Below, in pieces: positions 7,867-16,378 of a DNA stretch of 64,000 nt. Origin of the DNA: an uncultured Eubacteriales bacterium (GTDB lineage: Bacteria; Bacillota; Clostridia; Oscillospirales; Acutalibacteraceae); the NCBI GenBank assembly GCA_905198155.1, contig CAJKBQ010000018.1:1-64000 (forward strand), given 5' to 3'. The translations under genes and the position numbers were made by a program. Position 1 is the first letter of the stretch. The number at the start of each line of letters is the position of its first letter. The notes under the pieces were generated by a model. It saw only the letters and a program-made list of their open reading frames with translations, did no database searches and was not told the DNA's origin.

Positions 7867-10059
7867 ATGTGGAATAAACTGAAATCATTTTGCAGCAATT
7901 CAGCAACGTACCTGCTGACGTATCTCTGCGTGCTGGCGCCGCTGCTGGCGCTCAGCATCGTCAACAGTACCCAAACGCTGAACAAAATGCGTACGGATAC
8001 CCGCACCACGCAAAACGCCCAGCTGACGCATATCGCCGACCAGCTGGACAAACTGTACGCCACATACGAAGTCACCGCCACCAACCTGCTCAGCCTCGCC
8101 GTGCTGGACAATACCGCCATGATCGACGAAGGCAACGTCCGCGTGGGCATCGATCAGCTGAAAGTCGTCTCCGCCAGCAATTCGGACACCAACGAAATCT
8201 CGCTGTATTACTACGACCGCAGCGTCGTGTTCTCGTCCATCGGCAAATCGGACCTCCGTGTCCACATGACCGGCGTCCTCTACCTGCAACCCCAGTCCAT
8301 CGACCCGGCAATCTCCCTGTACCAGCGCCGCACCGCGTCCGTCGGCTACTTCCCCGATTCGCTCCACGGCAAAATCATCTTCCACTACCCCGCGCGCTAC
8401 GGCCTCAACGGCGACAAAGCATCGCTGAACTTCTCCGTCAACGCCGGAACGCTGATGGAATGGTGCAGCAACCTCACCAAAAGCTGTACCGCCGCCATCC
8501 AGCTGACTTTTCCCACCGGCGAAAAGCTGTATATGTCCGGCGACGGCAAAGGCACCGTTTCGCTTTCCTCCGCCGACAGCTACCCCAGCGAGTCCGACGC
8601 CCGCTACACCCTCCTGACCGCCCGCAGCGCGCGCTGCGGTGCAGAACTGCGCGTGCTGTACAAAAACCACGAGCTGTTCAGCAGCGTGGAGCGGATGTCC
8701 ATCCTCAACCTCTTCACGCTGACCGGCGGGATGGTGCTGGGGATGCTGCTGTGCGCCTTTTTCAGCCACCGCCGTTCCGTCTCCATCCAGCAAATGGGTC
8801 AAATGCTCTCGCCCGGCAAGCTGGTGAAAAACGCCACCGAATCCTACGTCCGGTTCATGATCTCGCAAGTGATGGCGCAGAACAACGCCCTCCAGTCCGA
8901 CGCCGGCCAGGCGATCCGCCAATTGAAGCTGCAAACCAGCGAATTGCTGCTGCACGGTTTCCTCCGTTCCGAAGACGAGATCCGCGCCCGCCTGTGCAGC
9001 TGCGGCATGGAGCTGTACGACACGCACTTCGTCGTGATGGCAATCACCGCCAACCCGGACGATGCCGTGTTCGACCAGCTGTACCGCGCGCTGTGCGGCG
9101 ATGTATTCTGCAAAGTGACCTTCGGCGCGCGCCCCGGCGTGCTGGTGCTGATGCAGCTCAACAATACCGACAGCGACAAATCCCTCCGCCGATCCGTCGC
9201 CGGTGAGCTGGTCGAGCTGATCGCATCGATGGGCGGCGTCCACGCGCAAATCGCGTGCAGCTCCGTGTACAACGACGTCACCGCCATCGGCGCCGCCTCA
9301 ATGGAAGCGCGCTACGTCGTCGAGCAGCTGGCCGCGGACGTGCCCGTCGCGTATTACGAAGATTTCGTCCGCACCGCCCAAACCGACCGCAACACGGACG
9401 AATGGCTCCGCAAAATGCGCGCCGCGCTGCGCGTGAAATCCGGCGCCCGCGCCGAGCACGCGTTCAATCAAATGTGCAGCGTCGAAGCCGAGCGCCAAAT
9501 GACGCCGTTCGAGCAGAAATTCGTGCGGCACAGCGTGCTGTACGTCCTGATGCAGGAAATCGACCGCACGGACAACTCCGCCGCCACGCTGGTGGCCGGT
9601 TCGGTCAGCACGGCGCTCCCGCTGGAACAATTTTCCTCCGCCGTCCGCAAGATCATCGCGCTCCTTTGCGTCCAGGCCGCCAAGCCGGACACTTTTTCGC
9701 CCGTTCTGCGCTATTTGGAGGAAAATTGCAGCAATCCGACGCTTTCCCTGTCCGAAGTCTCCGACCGGTTCCACATCAACCGCAGCTACCTCAGCACGCT
9801 GTTCCGCGAGCGCACCGGCTGCACCTACGGCGAATACCTCACCCGGCTGCGCCTGCGCCGCGCGCACGACATGATCGTCGAAACCGACCTGAACATCAAC
9901 GAAATCATCGCCCTTGTCGGCTATGTGGACGACGGCCATTTCCGCAGGCGCTTCCGCGAAATATATCACACCACGCCCACCGAGCTGCGCCAATCGCACA
10001 CTGCGGTCGATTTGTCCATTATGTCGTCCAAAATGGATTCTTCCGCGCCAAACACTTGA
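7867..10059 (+). CDS. Membrane-anchored AraC-family transcriptional regulator
   Basis: About 730 residues. It has an N-terminal transmembrane helix (YLLTYLCVLAPLLALSIV), an extracytoplasmic sensor-like region of about 250 residues, a second helix (LTGGMVLGMLLCAFF), a cytoplasmic middle part, and a C-terminal AraC DNA-binding domain (helices around SEVSDRFHINRSYLSTLF and INEIIALVGYVDDGHFRRRF). It lacks histidine kinase and receiver domains, so sensing and DNA binding lie in one protein. It follows sugar importer 1 and probably activates it. The ATG at 7867 has AAAAGG at 9-base spacing; the ATG at 7858 is too close to that site. Confidence 0.9.
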   Translation: MWNKLKSFCSNSATYLLTYLCVLAPLLALSIVNSTQTLNKMRTDTRTTQNAQLTHIADQLDKLYATYEVTATNLLSLAVLDNTAMIDEGNVRVGIDQLKVVSASNSDTNEISLYYYDRSVVFSSIGKSDLRVHMTGVLYLQPQSIDPAISLYQRRTASVGYFPDSLHGKIIFHYPARYGLNGDKASLNFSVNAGTLMEWCSNLTKSCTAAIQLTFPTGEKLYMSGDGKGTVSLSSADSYPSESDARYTLLTARSARCGAELRVLYKNHELFSSVERMSILNLFTLTGGMVLGMLLCAFFSHRRSVSIQQMGQMLSPGKLVKNATESYVRFMISQVMAQNNALQSDAGQAIRQLKLQTSELLLHGFLRSEDEIRARLCSCGMELYDTHFVVMAITANPDDAVFDQLYRALCGDVFCKVTFGARPGVLVLMQLNNTDSDKSLRRSVAGELVELIASMGGVHAQIACSSVYNDVTAIGAASMEARYVVEQLAADVPVAYYEDFVRTAQTDRNTDEWLRKMRAALRVKSGARAEHAFNQMCSVEAERQMTPFEQKFVRHSVLYVLMQEIDRTDNSAATLVAGSVSTALPLEQFSSAVRKIIALLCVQAAKPDTFSPVLRYLEENCSNPTLSLSEVSDRFHINRSYLSTLFRERTGCTYGEYLTRLRLRRAHDMIVETDLNINEIIALVGYVDDGHFRRRFREIYHTTPTELRQSHTAVDLSIMSSKMDSSAPNT

Positions 10060-10084
10060 TTTCTGCGCGAAAATGTGATACAAT
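10056..10084 (+). promoter_or_regulatory. Promoter of the 59-residue membrane protein
   Basis: TTGATT (10056-10061), 17 bases, TACAAT (10079-10084). The -35 begins at the stop codon of the regulator gene. The TGATACAAT form of the -10 recurs at 13237, 14306 and 33029. Confidence 0.7.
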
Positions 10085-10121
10085 TTTGACGAAATCATTT
10101 TTGGGAAAAGGAGTGTACCCC

Positions 10122-10301
10122 ATGACATTTTCGACCGCCGCCATTTTATTTTTGATTTCAATGACAGGTTTGATCTTTTCAGGGATGTTAATCCGTTCAA
10201 AACCGCTCCGCATCACCATCCGCGTGCTGTTTGCGGTCATCTCTGCCGCGTTGGCGGTGTATATGCTGCTGACGATCCTGTTTGTGGAATCTATTCCGTA
10301 A
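10122..10301 (+). CDS. Small membrane protein of unknown function (59 aa)
   Basis: An open frame from ATG 10122, with AAAAGGAG 9 bases upstream, its own promoter and a strong terminator after the stop. The product has two hydrophobic segments (AAILFLISMTGLIFSGMLI and VLFAVISAALAVYMLLTILF) separated by a basic stretch RSKPLRITIR, so it is probably a two-helix membrane protein. No family is recognised. The complete set of expression signals makes it more likely real than chance. Any role with the neighbouring regulator is speculative. Confidence 0.75.
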   Translation: MTFSTAAILFLISMTGLIFSGMLIRSKPLRITIRVLFAVISAALAVYMLLTILFVESIP

Positions 10302-10322
10302 TTTTACATTCAAAACATCCAC

Positions 10323-10362
10323 CCGGCGGATTCGGCCATCGCGTCGAATCCGCCGGTTTTTG
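10323..10362 (+). terminator. Intrinsic terminator
   Basis: A 12-base stem CCGGCGGATTCG / CGAATCCGCCGG followed by TTTTTG, downstream of the 59-residue protein gene. Confidence 0.9.
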
Positions 10363-10367
10363 TGTTG

Positions 10368-10520
10368 CTCCCGCCGCCCGCCGCGATCGTCCTCCCTACG
10401 CCGGTTAATTTTCCGCATTTTCCGCAGAAAACGTGCAAAATCCGTGCAATCCCGCGGAAAATGCGCAAAATCGCGGCGAAATGCATCCAAAATCGCGGAA
10501 ATCAGTCATTTCCCACGCAC
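10368..10520. repeat. 3'-end-type repeat, copy 1
   Basis: Diverged copy of the unit seen at 10611, 10866 and 11173. It has a CCGCCCGCCG...CTCC lead, then TTTTCCGCATTTTCCGC, GAAAACGTGCAAAA and GGCGAAATGCATCCAAAATCGCGGAAA. No gene is present. Confidence 0.6.
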
Positions 10521-10610
10521 CATCATTCGCGCGCCAAACGAAGTCTCTGGAGGATCCCATCATTTGCTAGTATCCCGTGCCATGCCCGCTAACCACACCA
10601 GGTGCTGCCC

Positions 10611-10755
10611 CGCGGCCGGACAATTTTCCGCATTTTCGGCGAAAAAAAGCGGAAAATCCGCGCTTTCCCGCGGAAATCGCGCAAAATCGCGGCGAAATAC
10701 ACCCAAAATCGCGAAAACTGGCTGGTTTTCCGCGCCGCTATCCGCGTCATCACCA
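10611..10755. repeat. 3'-end-type repeat, copy 2
   Basis: Copy with CAATTTTCCGCATTTTCGGCG, then GCGGCGAAATACACCCAAAATCGCGAAAA. It is followed on the minus strand by a short frame resembling a protein C terminus. Confidence 0.55.
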
Positions 10756-10865
10756 TGCATGGCTCTATGGTCGTAAGGAAAATACGGGAATTCCGTCTTT
10801 CAAAAGATATCTTCGCACCGTTGTGAATATCCATATTTTCCCGCATCCGCGCTATCCAGCGCAGT

Positions 10866-11083
10866 TCCCGCCGCCCGCCGTGAGCGGTCTCCCCACGACC
10901 GGTTAGTTTTCCGCATTTCCCGCAAAAAACGTGCAAAAACCGCGCAAAACAATGCAAAAATCGGCGCACTCCGTAACAACACCGAAATGCGCCGATTTGT
11001 AGCCATTTTGCGCCGAAACGCATCAAAAACCGCGAAAAAAACCCATTTTTACCCGCACCGCGCCAGCGTCCAAACCAGTACCC
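10866..11083. repeat. 3'-end-type repeat, copy 3
   Basis: About 120 bases (10960-11080) are nearly identical to 11256-11372, including the hairpin CGGCGCA...TGCGCCG and the last codons of the GH127 gene. The lead sequence matches copy 1. Confidence 0.8.
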
Positions 11084-11105
11084 CGCGCCCACTGCGGCCG
11101 AATCT
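11049..11105 (-). pseudogene. Relic of a GH127 gene 3' end
   Basis: Read on the minus strand, the bases ending in a TAA at 11051-11049 encode LVWTLARCG, matching LVWTLARRG at the end of the intact GH127 gene. The downstream terminator sequence is also shared. The upstream part of the gene is missing. This is best explained as the remnant of a deleted duplicate. Confidence 0.7.
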
Positions 11106-11172
11106 GATCCGACAGAGATCACCATATCACCGTCATGGTTAATTTCCTGTATTTCTCATTCACACATGAACT

Positions 11173-11372
11173 CCGCGTCGCGCACAGCGACCACCCCAAT
11201 CGCCCTCCCCGCACCCACTCAATTTTCCGCATTTTCCGCAAAAAACGTGCAAAAACCGGCGCACTCCGTAACATCACCAAAATGCGCCGATTTGTAGCAA
11301 TTTTGCGCCGAAACGCATCAAAAATCGCGAAAATAACCCGTTTTTACCCGCGCCGCGCCAGCGTCCAAACCA
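11173..11372. repeat. 3'-end-type repeat, copy 4 (overlaps the GH127 stop)
   Basis: The copy that belongs to the intact gene. It spans the last codons of the GH127 gene (to about 11372), its terminator hairpin and the CAATTTTCCGCATTTTCCGC tail. Confidence 0.75.
11246..11289 (-). terminator. Intrinsic terminator of the GH127 gene
   Basis: On the minus strand CGGCGCA (11289-11283) pairs with TGCGCCG (11263-11257) and is followed by GTTTTTGC. It lies about 55 bases past the stop codon. Confidence 0.7.
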
Positions 11373-13167
11373 GCATCTCGGACTCCCCGCGGTTAGCGAA
11401 GGCAAAATATGGAATCATCCGTACCCGAACCGGCTCAAACGCCGCGTCGCGCACATCGGAGTACAGATCGTCCCGCGCAGCACACCGTTCGCCGTCCAGC
11501 ATCAACACCGGCAGGCCGCACGCCGACTCCGGCTCAACCGCGATATTTTTGTTCATAATCAACTGAATATCGCGCAAATCTTCGCCATTATCTACGCTTT
11601 CCATACAATACACGACCGGCCCGCGCATCACAGCGGCGCGCCCGGCATCCGCGCCAACGTGCGGATTGGCCGCCATAAACACCGGCTCCATCGGGAATTC
11701 CAGCGTCACGACGTCCCCGTCCGAAACCGCGCGGCGGATATAGCCCCGGTCGGTCGGCACCGCGAAGCCGCGCACCCAGCCGGGCACCCGCAGCGCCAAA
11801 ATTGCATCCGGCCCGTGCCACGTAACCCGAATTTTCCCGTTTACAGGATAATTCGTCTCTTGAATCAGGCGGGCGGTTTCGCCGCAATAGTCAAATTCAG
11901 TTTTGGATTCCATGTATTGGTTGACATATACCGTGCGAGCCGCCTCATCTTTGGTGTACAGCATCCCGCCGAGCGACGCCACGAACCGCACAATATTCGG
12001 CGGGCAGCACGAGCAGTTGAACACTTCCACCCGCTGCGTGATCGGGAAGCGGTCTGCGTTGTATCGATGCACCAATTTTGGCTGTATTTCGAGCGGATTT
12101 TCGTAGAAAAATTCCTTCCCGTTCAGCGAAGTGGACGACAAAAACCCATTGTACAGCACGCGCTCAATCGTGTCGGCGTAGGTGCTGTCCGGCTCCAACA
12201 GCAGCATCCGCTGGCTGAACATGGCCAGCGCGATGGCGGCGCAGCTTTCGGCGTAGGCGTGCATATTTTCGAGGTCATAGTCCATCGTGAAGCACTCGCC
12301 CGTCGCCGCCGAGCCGATGCCGCCGGTGATGTACATCCGGCGCTGCGTAATGTTGCGGTACAGCGCGCGGCACGCGTCGGCCAGTGCTTCGTCGCCGTCG
12401 CGCTTCGCCAGATCCGCCATCGCGCAGTACAGGTACGCGGCGCGCACGGCATGGCCTTCGGCGGTGCGCTGCTGCCGGACGGGCAGGTGCGTTTGCCGCT
12501 GGCGCGGGTCGCCGCCTTCGTAGTCGCGCATGGGCTGGCAGCCGCGCTGGTCGATGAACCACCGCGCCAAATCCAAATATCGGGATTCTCCGGTGTAATC
12601 TGCCAGGCGCACCAGCGCCAGTTCGATCTCCTCGTGACCCGGCGTGGCGAATCCGGCCGACTGCTCCACCCGGAAAATTTGGTCAATCAGGTCGGCGTAG
12701 CGGCACATACAATCGAGCAGCTTCGTTTTGCCGGTGGCCTGCGCATACGCCACGGCCGCCTCGATCAGGTGCCCGGCGCAGTACAGCTCGTGGCGGGCGC
12801 GCTGGGTGAACCGATTGCCCGGCTCCACGACCATATAATAAATATTAAAATAGCCGTCCGGCTGCTGGTGCGCGGCGATTTGATCGACGATGGCGTCCAC
12901 CTGCGCTTCCAGCGCATCGTCCGGCTGCTTCGCAAGCTCATACGCTGCGCCTTCCATCCATTTGGCGACGTCGGAATCCCAGAAAACGTGCGGTTTCTTT
13001 TCGGGATCCATGTCCGGCGTCCAGTTGCACGCAAACGCGCTGATGCGCCCCGTTTGGTCAAACTGATGGTAAACGCTGGGCGTGGTGGCGGCGCGGTTCA
13101 GCTGCTGCCGGTGCGCCCAGAATCCGCCGGTGATATCGGTCTGCTGATACGATACAGATTGGATCAT
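11344..13167 (-). CDS. Glycoside hydrolase family 127 protein, putative beta-L-arabinofuranosidase
   Basis: A 607-residue DUF1680/GH127-type enzyme with no signal peptide, so it would act in the cytoplasm on imported oligosaccharides. The N-terminal ITGGFWAHRQ motif, the (alpha/alpha)6-barrel pieces (DSDVAKWMEGAAYEL, HELYCAGHLIEAA), EFFYENPLE and the Cys cluster FNCSCCPPN (C385, C387, C388) fit the family, whose members use a zinc-bound Cys nucleophile. GH127 enzymes release beta-L-arabinofuranose from plant hydroxyproline-rich glycoproteins. The start has AAAAAGGAG upstream. It is divergent from an AraC regulator that probably controls it. Confidence 0.92.
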   Translation of the reverse strand: MIQSVSYQQTDITGGFWAHRQQLNRAATTPSVYHQFDQTGRISAFACNWTPDMDPEKKPHVFWDSDVAKWMEGAAYELAKQPDDALEAQVDAIVDQIAAHQQPDGYFNIYYMVVEPGNRFTQRARHELYCAGHLIEAAVAYAQATGKTKLLDCMCRYADLIDQIFRVEQSAGFATPGHEEIELALVRLADYTGESRYLDLARWFIDQRGCQPMRDYEGGDPRQRQTHLPVRQQRTAEGHAVRAAYLYCAMADLAKRDGDEALADACRALYRNITQRRMYITGGIGSAATGECFTMDYDLENMHAYAESCAAIALAMFSQRMLLLEPDSTYADTIERVLYNGFLSSTSLNGKEFFYENPLEIQPKLVHRYNADRFPITQRVEVFNCSCCPPNIVRFVASLGGMLYTKDEAARTVYVNQYMESKTEFDYCGETARLIQETNYPVNGKIRVTWHGPDAILALRVPGWVRGFAVPTDRGYIRRAVSDGDVVTLEFPMEPVFMAANPHVGADAGRAAVMRGPVVYCMESVDNGEDLRDIQLIMNKNIAVEPESACGLPVLMLDGERCAARDDLYSDVRDAAFEPVRVRMIPYFAFANRGESEMLVWTLARRG

Positions 13168-13213
13168 TGGTCATTCTCCTTTTTGGGTATTGAAAATTTG
13201 AAGGGCAAATTTC

Positions 13214-13242
13214 TTGCATTCGTCCCACGACTGTGATACAAT
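13214..13242 (+). promoter_or_regulatory. Promoter of the AraC regulator beside GH127
   Basis: TTGCAT (13214-13219), 17 bases, TACAAT (13237-13242) within TGTGATACAATTATA. It lies in the divergent region between the GH127 gene and the regulator. Confidence 0.75.
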
Positions 13243-13306
13243 TATAGCACAGTGCGGCGCGGAATGCGACCGACAAAACACGTAAAAAGGAGTGATTTTC
13301 CGACTT

Positions 13307-14077
13307 ATGGTGTCGCAGATTCAATACATCAACGGGGGGCTGTTTTCGTCGGAGGGCGCGTGGATTCACCCGCGCCGCACGCTGGACAACACCGAATTGA
13401 TCCTGATGCGGACGGGCGTTGCGCCGATTGCGGAGGACGGCGTGCCGTATGAGCCGGGCGCACACACGGTGCTGCGGCTGGACGCCGGGCGGACGCACGG
13501 CGGATTCCGCACCGAAACGGCGCCGGTATCGTTTTACTGGCTGCATTTTACGGGGGCGCTGCCGGAGGAATTTATTGGAAAATGTTTTCCGCTGGCTGAG
13601 CCATACCGGGTGGACATTCTGTGCCGCCAGCTGCTGCACTACGCCAGCACCCCGGCGTATCCGCCCGAAACGGCGGCGCATCTTTTCCGCGTCCTGCTGA
13701 TGGAGCTGCACGTCCAATACGGCACGCCGCCCGAAACCGGCCGCACGCTGGGCAAAATCTGCGCATGGATTCGCGCGCACAGTCACTGCGCGCTGACCTC
13801 TGCCGAGACGGCGGCGCAATTCGGGTACAACGAAGATTATTTATCGCGGCTATTCCACGCGCAATTCGGGTACGGGCTGAAACAATATTTGATTCAGAGC
13901 CGGATGCGGTACATCAAGACGCTGCTGCTCTCCCCCGACTACACGCTGCAACAAATTGCCGAGATGGCCGGGTTTTCGGATTACAAATATTTCCTCAAAT
14001 TCTTCACGCTGCACGAGGGGGCGACGCCGACGGCGTTTCGGTCGGTGTATTTTAATACGCATACGAATGTAAGATGA
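13307..14077 (+). CDS. AraC-family transcriptional regulator
   Basis: A 256-residue one-component regulator with an N-terminal cupin-like sugar-sensing region (GAHTVLRLDAGRTHGGF, FYWLHFTG) and a C-terminal double helix-turn-helix (SAETAAQFGYNEDYLSRLF and LQQIAEMAGFSDYKYFLKFF). It is divergent from the GH127 gene and is probably its activator. The ATG at 13307 is chosen because AAAAAGGAG lies upstream, though the spacing (about 14) is long; a GTG at 13292 overlaps that site. No terminator with a U tract is seen after the stop. Confidence 0.9.
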   Translation: MVSQIQYINGGLFSSEGAWIHPRRTLDNTELILMRTGVAPIAEDGVPYEPGAHTVLRLDAGRTHGGFRTETAPVSFYWLHFTGALPEEFIGKCFPLAEPYRVDILCRQLLHYASTPAYPPETAAHLFRVLLMELHVQYGTPPETGRTLGKICAWIRAHSHCALTSAETAAQFGYNEDYLSRLFHAQFGYGLKQYLIQSRMRYIKTLLLSPDYTLQQIAEMAGFSDYKYFLKFFTLHEGATPTAFRSVYFNTHTNVR

Positions 14078-14200
14078 GGGGGGAATGAATTCAAAATCCT
14101 CCCTCAAAAAAATCTCATGCTCATAGTGGATTTTTCGGGATGTATGTCGCTTGTGGATGGGTGTGGAAAAAAGCCATCTCGTTTGGTTATGGAGAGAAAG

Positions 14201-14240
14201 TGATTCCGCGGCCCGTAGACCGCGGCCTGCGGCCGCGCAC
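14201..14240. repeat. GC-rich palindromic stretch
   Basis: CCGCGG...CCGCGG followed by CTGCGGCCGCG forms overlapping hairpins in an otherwise gene-free interval (14078-14346). Function unknown; possibly another short interspersed repeat. Confidence 0.35.
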
Positions 14241-14305
14241 CATCTTTTCCGCCAAATTCCCCTCAAATTTTTCCGCACCCCCTTTTCTTTTCGCGCAAAA
14301 TATGA

Positions 14306-14311
14306 TACAAT
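14306..14311 (+). promoter_or_regulatory. Probable -10 element for the LCP gene
   Basis: ATGATACAAT with the TACAAT hexamer at 14306-14311. The hexamer 17 bases upstream (TTTTCT) is a poor -35. Confidence 0.45.
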
Positions 14312-14346
14312 CATACCAAGAACGATCCGCGAAAGGATAATGCCAA

Positions 14347-15597
14347 ATGAAACACCGCTACTCCGACGATCCAACCCCCGCGCAGCAGCCCCTAAAAAAA
14401 GGATGGAGAAAATTCGTGCAGCTTGCCGTCGTCGCCCTGCTGTCGCTGGTGCTGATCGCCGGCGGTACGGTCGGCGTCCTGGCGTCCAACGTCCTGGGCA
14501 AGATCGACCGCACCGACATCTCCGGCAATCCGAGCGCCAATTTTGAAAGCGCCATCGGCCTGGTGGACGACGACGAATGGATTCACCAAATGCTGACCGA
14601 GCTGTCCGATCCGGAAAGCGCCGCCCCGCCCAGCAGCGCTGCCCCCTCCGCCGCGGAGCCGTCCTCTGCCGTGCCGTCCTCCGCGCCGCAGGTCACATCC
14701 GTCCCGGCCGCCTCAAAATCGACCGCCTCCAAAGCCACGCAGGCCAAAGACGCCGTCAATTCCAAAATCACCACCGCCAAAACCGGCTACGCCAAAACGC
14801 ACGACCTCCCGCTCCTCAGCGACCCGAACGTCAAAAACTACCTGCTGATCGGCGCGGATTTGGCCGGAATCGGCGATTCCACCATGATCGTGTCGCTGAA
14901 CCAGTCCACCGGGAAAATCCACCTGACGTCGCTCATGCGCGCAATGTACGTCAATATCCCCGGGCGCGGGTGGTTTCTGTTCAACCACGCAATGGCGTGG
15001 GGCGGGCCGAAACTGGTTATCCGAACCATCGAGGACAATTTCCGCGTAAAAATCGACGACTATATCGTCGTGAATTTCAACAGCTTCCCGCGCGTCATCG
15101 ACGCCGTCGGCGGCGTGGACTTGACGCTGTCCAAAAAAGAAGCCGCTTACATGACCGAATACGGCTATCCGTGCCAAGCCGGCAGCGTGCACATGGGCGG
15201 CGAAATGGCGCTGATTTTCGCCCGCTGCCGCTACACCGACAGCGATTTTCACCGCACCAACCGCCAGCGCAATATCATCCAGTCCGTCATGCGGAAAGCA
15301 ATGGCCATGAACCCGGCGGAGCTGTACACACTGGCCGGCGAGCTGGCCGGAATGGTCAACACCAGCATGAGCAATGCCGACATCCTTGCCATGGCCGCGC
15401 AGGTGCCCAATTTTGTGCAGTACAAAATCGACCAGAAAATGCTCCCCGTCGAAAACGACACCACCGGCGGCCGCGCCGCCGGCTTCACGGGCCGGATCTA
15501 TATCCAGTATTCCAAAGGCTCCACCCTGCGCGTAGAGGCGTATGCCGTCAACTACGAAAAAAACGTGGACGCTCTGCGCAAGTTTATTTTGAGCTGA
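14347..15597 (+). CDS. LytR-CpsA-Psr (LCP) family cell-envelope protein
   Basis: A 416-residue membrane-anchored protein: cytoplasmic N terminus, one helix at about 27-45 (FVQLAVVALLSLVLIAGG), a Ser/Ala/Pro-rich spacer and an extracellular LCP domain. Family features include NYLLIGAD, GDSTMIVSLN, the NHAMAWGGPKLVIRTIEDNF segment and the Arg-rich HRTNRQRNII motif that binds the pyrophosphate lipid. LCP proteins attach teichoic acids or capsular polymers to peptidoglycan. The usual SDTMM/IPRD pattern is modified here (DSTMI, MRAMYVNIPG), so activity is likely but not certain. RBS GAAAGGA precedes the ATG. A strong terminator follows. Confidence 0.9.
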   Translation: MKHRYSDDPTPAQQPLKKGWRKFVQLAVVALLSLVLIAGGTVGVLASNVLGKIDRTDISGNPSANFESAIGLVDDDEWIHQMLTELSDPESAAPPSSAAPSAAEPSSAVPSSAPQVTSVPAASKSTASKATQAKDAVNSKITTAKTGYAKTHDLPLLSDPNVKNYLLIGADLAGIGDSTMIVSLNQSTGKIHLTSLMRAMYVNIPGRGWFLFNHAMAWGGPKLVIRTIEDNFRVKIDDYIVVNFNSFPRVIDAVGGVDLTLSKKEAAYMTEYGYPCQAGSVHMGGEMALIFARCRYTDSDFHRTNRQRNIIQSVMRKAMAMNPAELYTLAGELAGMVNTSMSNADILAMAAQVPNFVQYKIDQKMLPVENDTTGGRAAGFTGRIYIQYSKGSTLRVEAYAVNYEKNVDALRKFILS

Positions 15598-15619
15598 GTA
15601 AACGATATCAAAAATCAAA

Positions 15620-15665
15620 AATTGCGGGGCGTGCCGGATCTCCTCCCGGCATGCCCCGCAATTTT
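15620..15665. terminator. Strong bidirectional terminator
   Basis: A 16-base stem TTGCGGGGCGTGCCGG / CCGGCATGCCCCGCAA flanked by A and T runs. It sits between the convergent LCP gene and trmO, and can serve both. Confidence 0.92.
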
Positions 15666-15685
15666 CCTCTCATCCCCGCAGCAAC

Positions 15686-16378
15686 CTACCTCTCCGCCTC
15701 AATCGCGCATACCGTCAGCACGCTGCCGTCCACCGTGAACCGGATGTTGAACCCGGCGAACCGCAGCCCGTATACGCGCGCCGGGTCGGTCTGATACGAC
15801 GGGCGCGGATCCTGCGCCAGCACGCCGTGCAGCGCGGGCCAGCGGTCGGCGGGGAATTTTGCTTGCAGCGCAGGCGGACAAACGACCGTCAGCGCATAAT
15901 CGGCGAACGCCCCGGCGAATCCGGCGCGAGCCGCCGGGACGGCGTCAATGTGCGGCAAATACGGCTTGATATCGAGGATCGGCGTGCCGTCCATCAAATC
16001 CGCGCCGGACACGCGCAGCACCGGGCCGTCGGGCGTGTCGAAATCAATCCCGTCCAGCCGGACGCACGACAGCCCGATCGGGTTCGGGCGGAACGGCGAC
16101 CGCGTGGCGAACACACCGACGCGGGCATTGCCGCCCAGCCGCGGCGGGCGCACCGTCGGCGACCAATCGCTGCGCACGGCGCGGGAAAAGAGCCAGATCA
16201 GCCAGATGTGTGAATAACCGTCCAGCCCGCGAAGCGCATCCCGGCTGCGGTACGGCGGTTCCAGCACGATTTCGGCCCGGAGCGCCTGCACCAGGCGGCT
16301 TTGGCGCGGGATTCCGAATTTTTCCGGGAATTCGCTGCGGATGTGCGCGATGGCCTGCATCGCGGGCATCTCGCTCAC
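15686..16378 (-). CDS. trmO: tRNA N6-threonylcarbamoyladenosine methyltransferase TrmO
   Basis: SAM-dependent enzyme that methylates t6A37 of certain tRNAs; the YaeB/TsaA family is a beta-barrel methyltransferase. Seen: the IAHIRSEFPEKFGIPRQ N terminus, LDGYSHIWLIWLF, the conserved GVFATRSPFRPNPIGLS and DGTPILDIKPYLPHID blocks. Length 230 is normal. The GTG at 16378 is chosen because it overlaps the stop of the upstream gene and has GGAGG 7 bases before it; an ATG lies 9 bases further in (16369). It is the last gene of the long minus-strand cluster. Confidence 0.92.
   Translation of the reverse strand: MSEMPAMQAIAHIRSEFPEKFGIPRQSRLVQALRAEIVLEPPYRSRDALRGLDGYSHIWLIWLFSRAVRSDWSPTVRPPRLGGNARVGVFATRSPFRPNPIGLSCVRLDGIDFDTPDGPVLRVSGADLMDGTPILDIKPYLPHIDAVPAARAGFAGAFADYALTVVCPPALQAKFPADRWPALHGVLAQDPRPSYQTDPARVYGLRFAGFNIRFTVDGSVLTVCAIEAER

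Noticed and set aside
10302..11343. Several plus- and minus-strand frames of 60-180 codons in the repeat region
   Set aside because: They run through the repeats, lack RBS and domains, and are compositionally Arg/Lys/Pro artefacts of the repeat.
10368..11372. Array of repeats considered as CRISPR or as integron attC sites
   Set aside because: Units are 120-200 bases, diverged and unequal, with no regular spacers. No convincing core-site pair or integrase gene was found.
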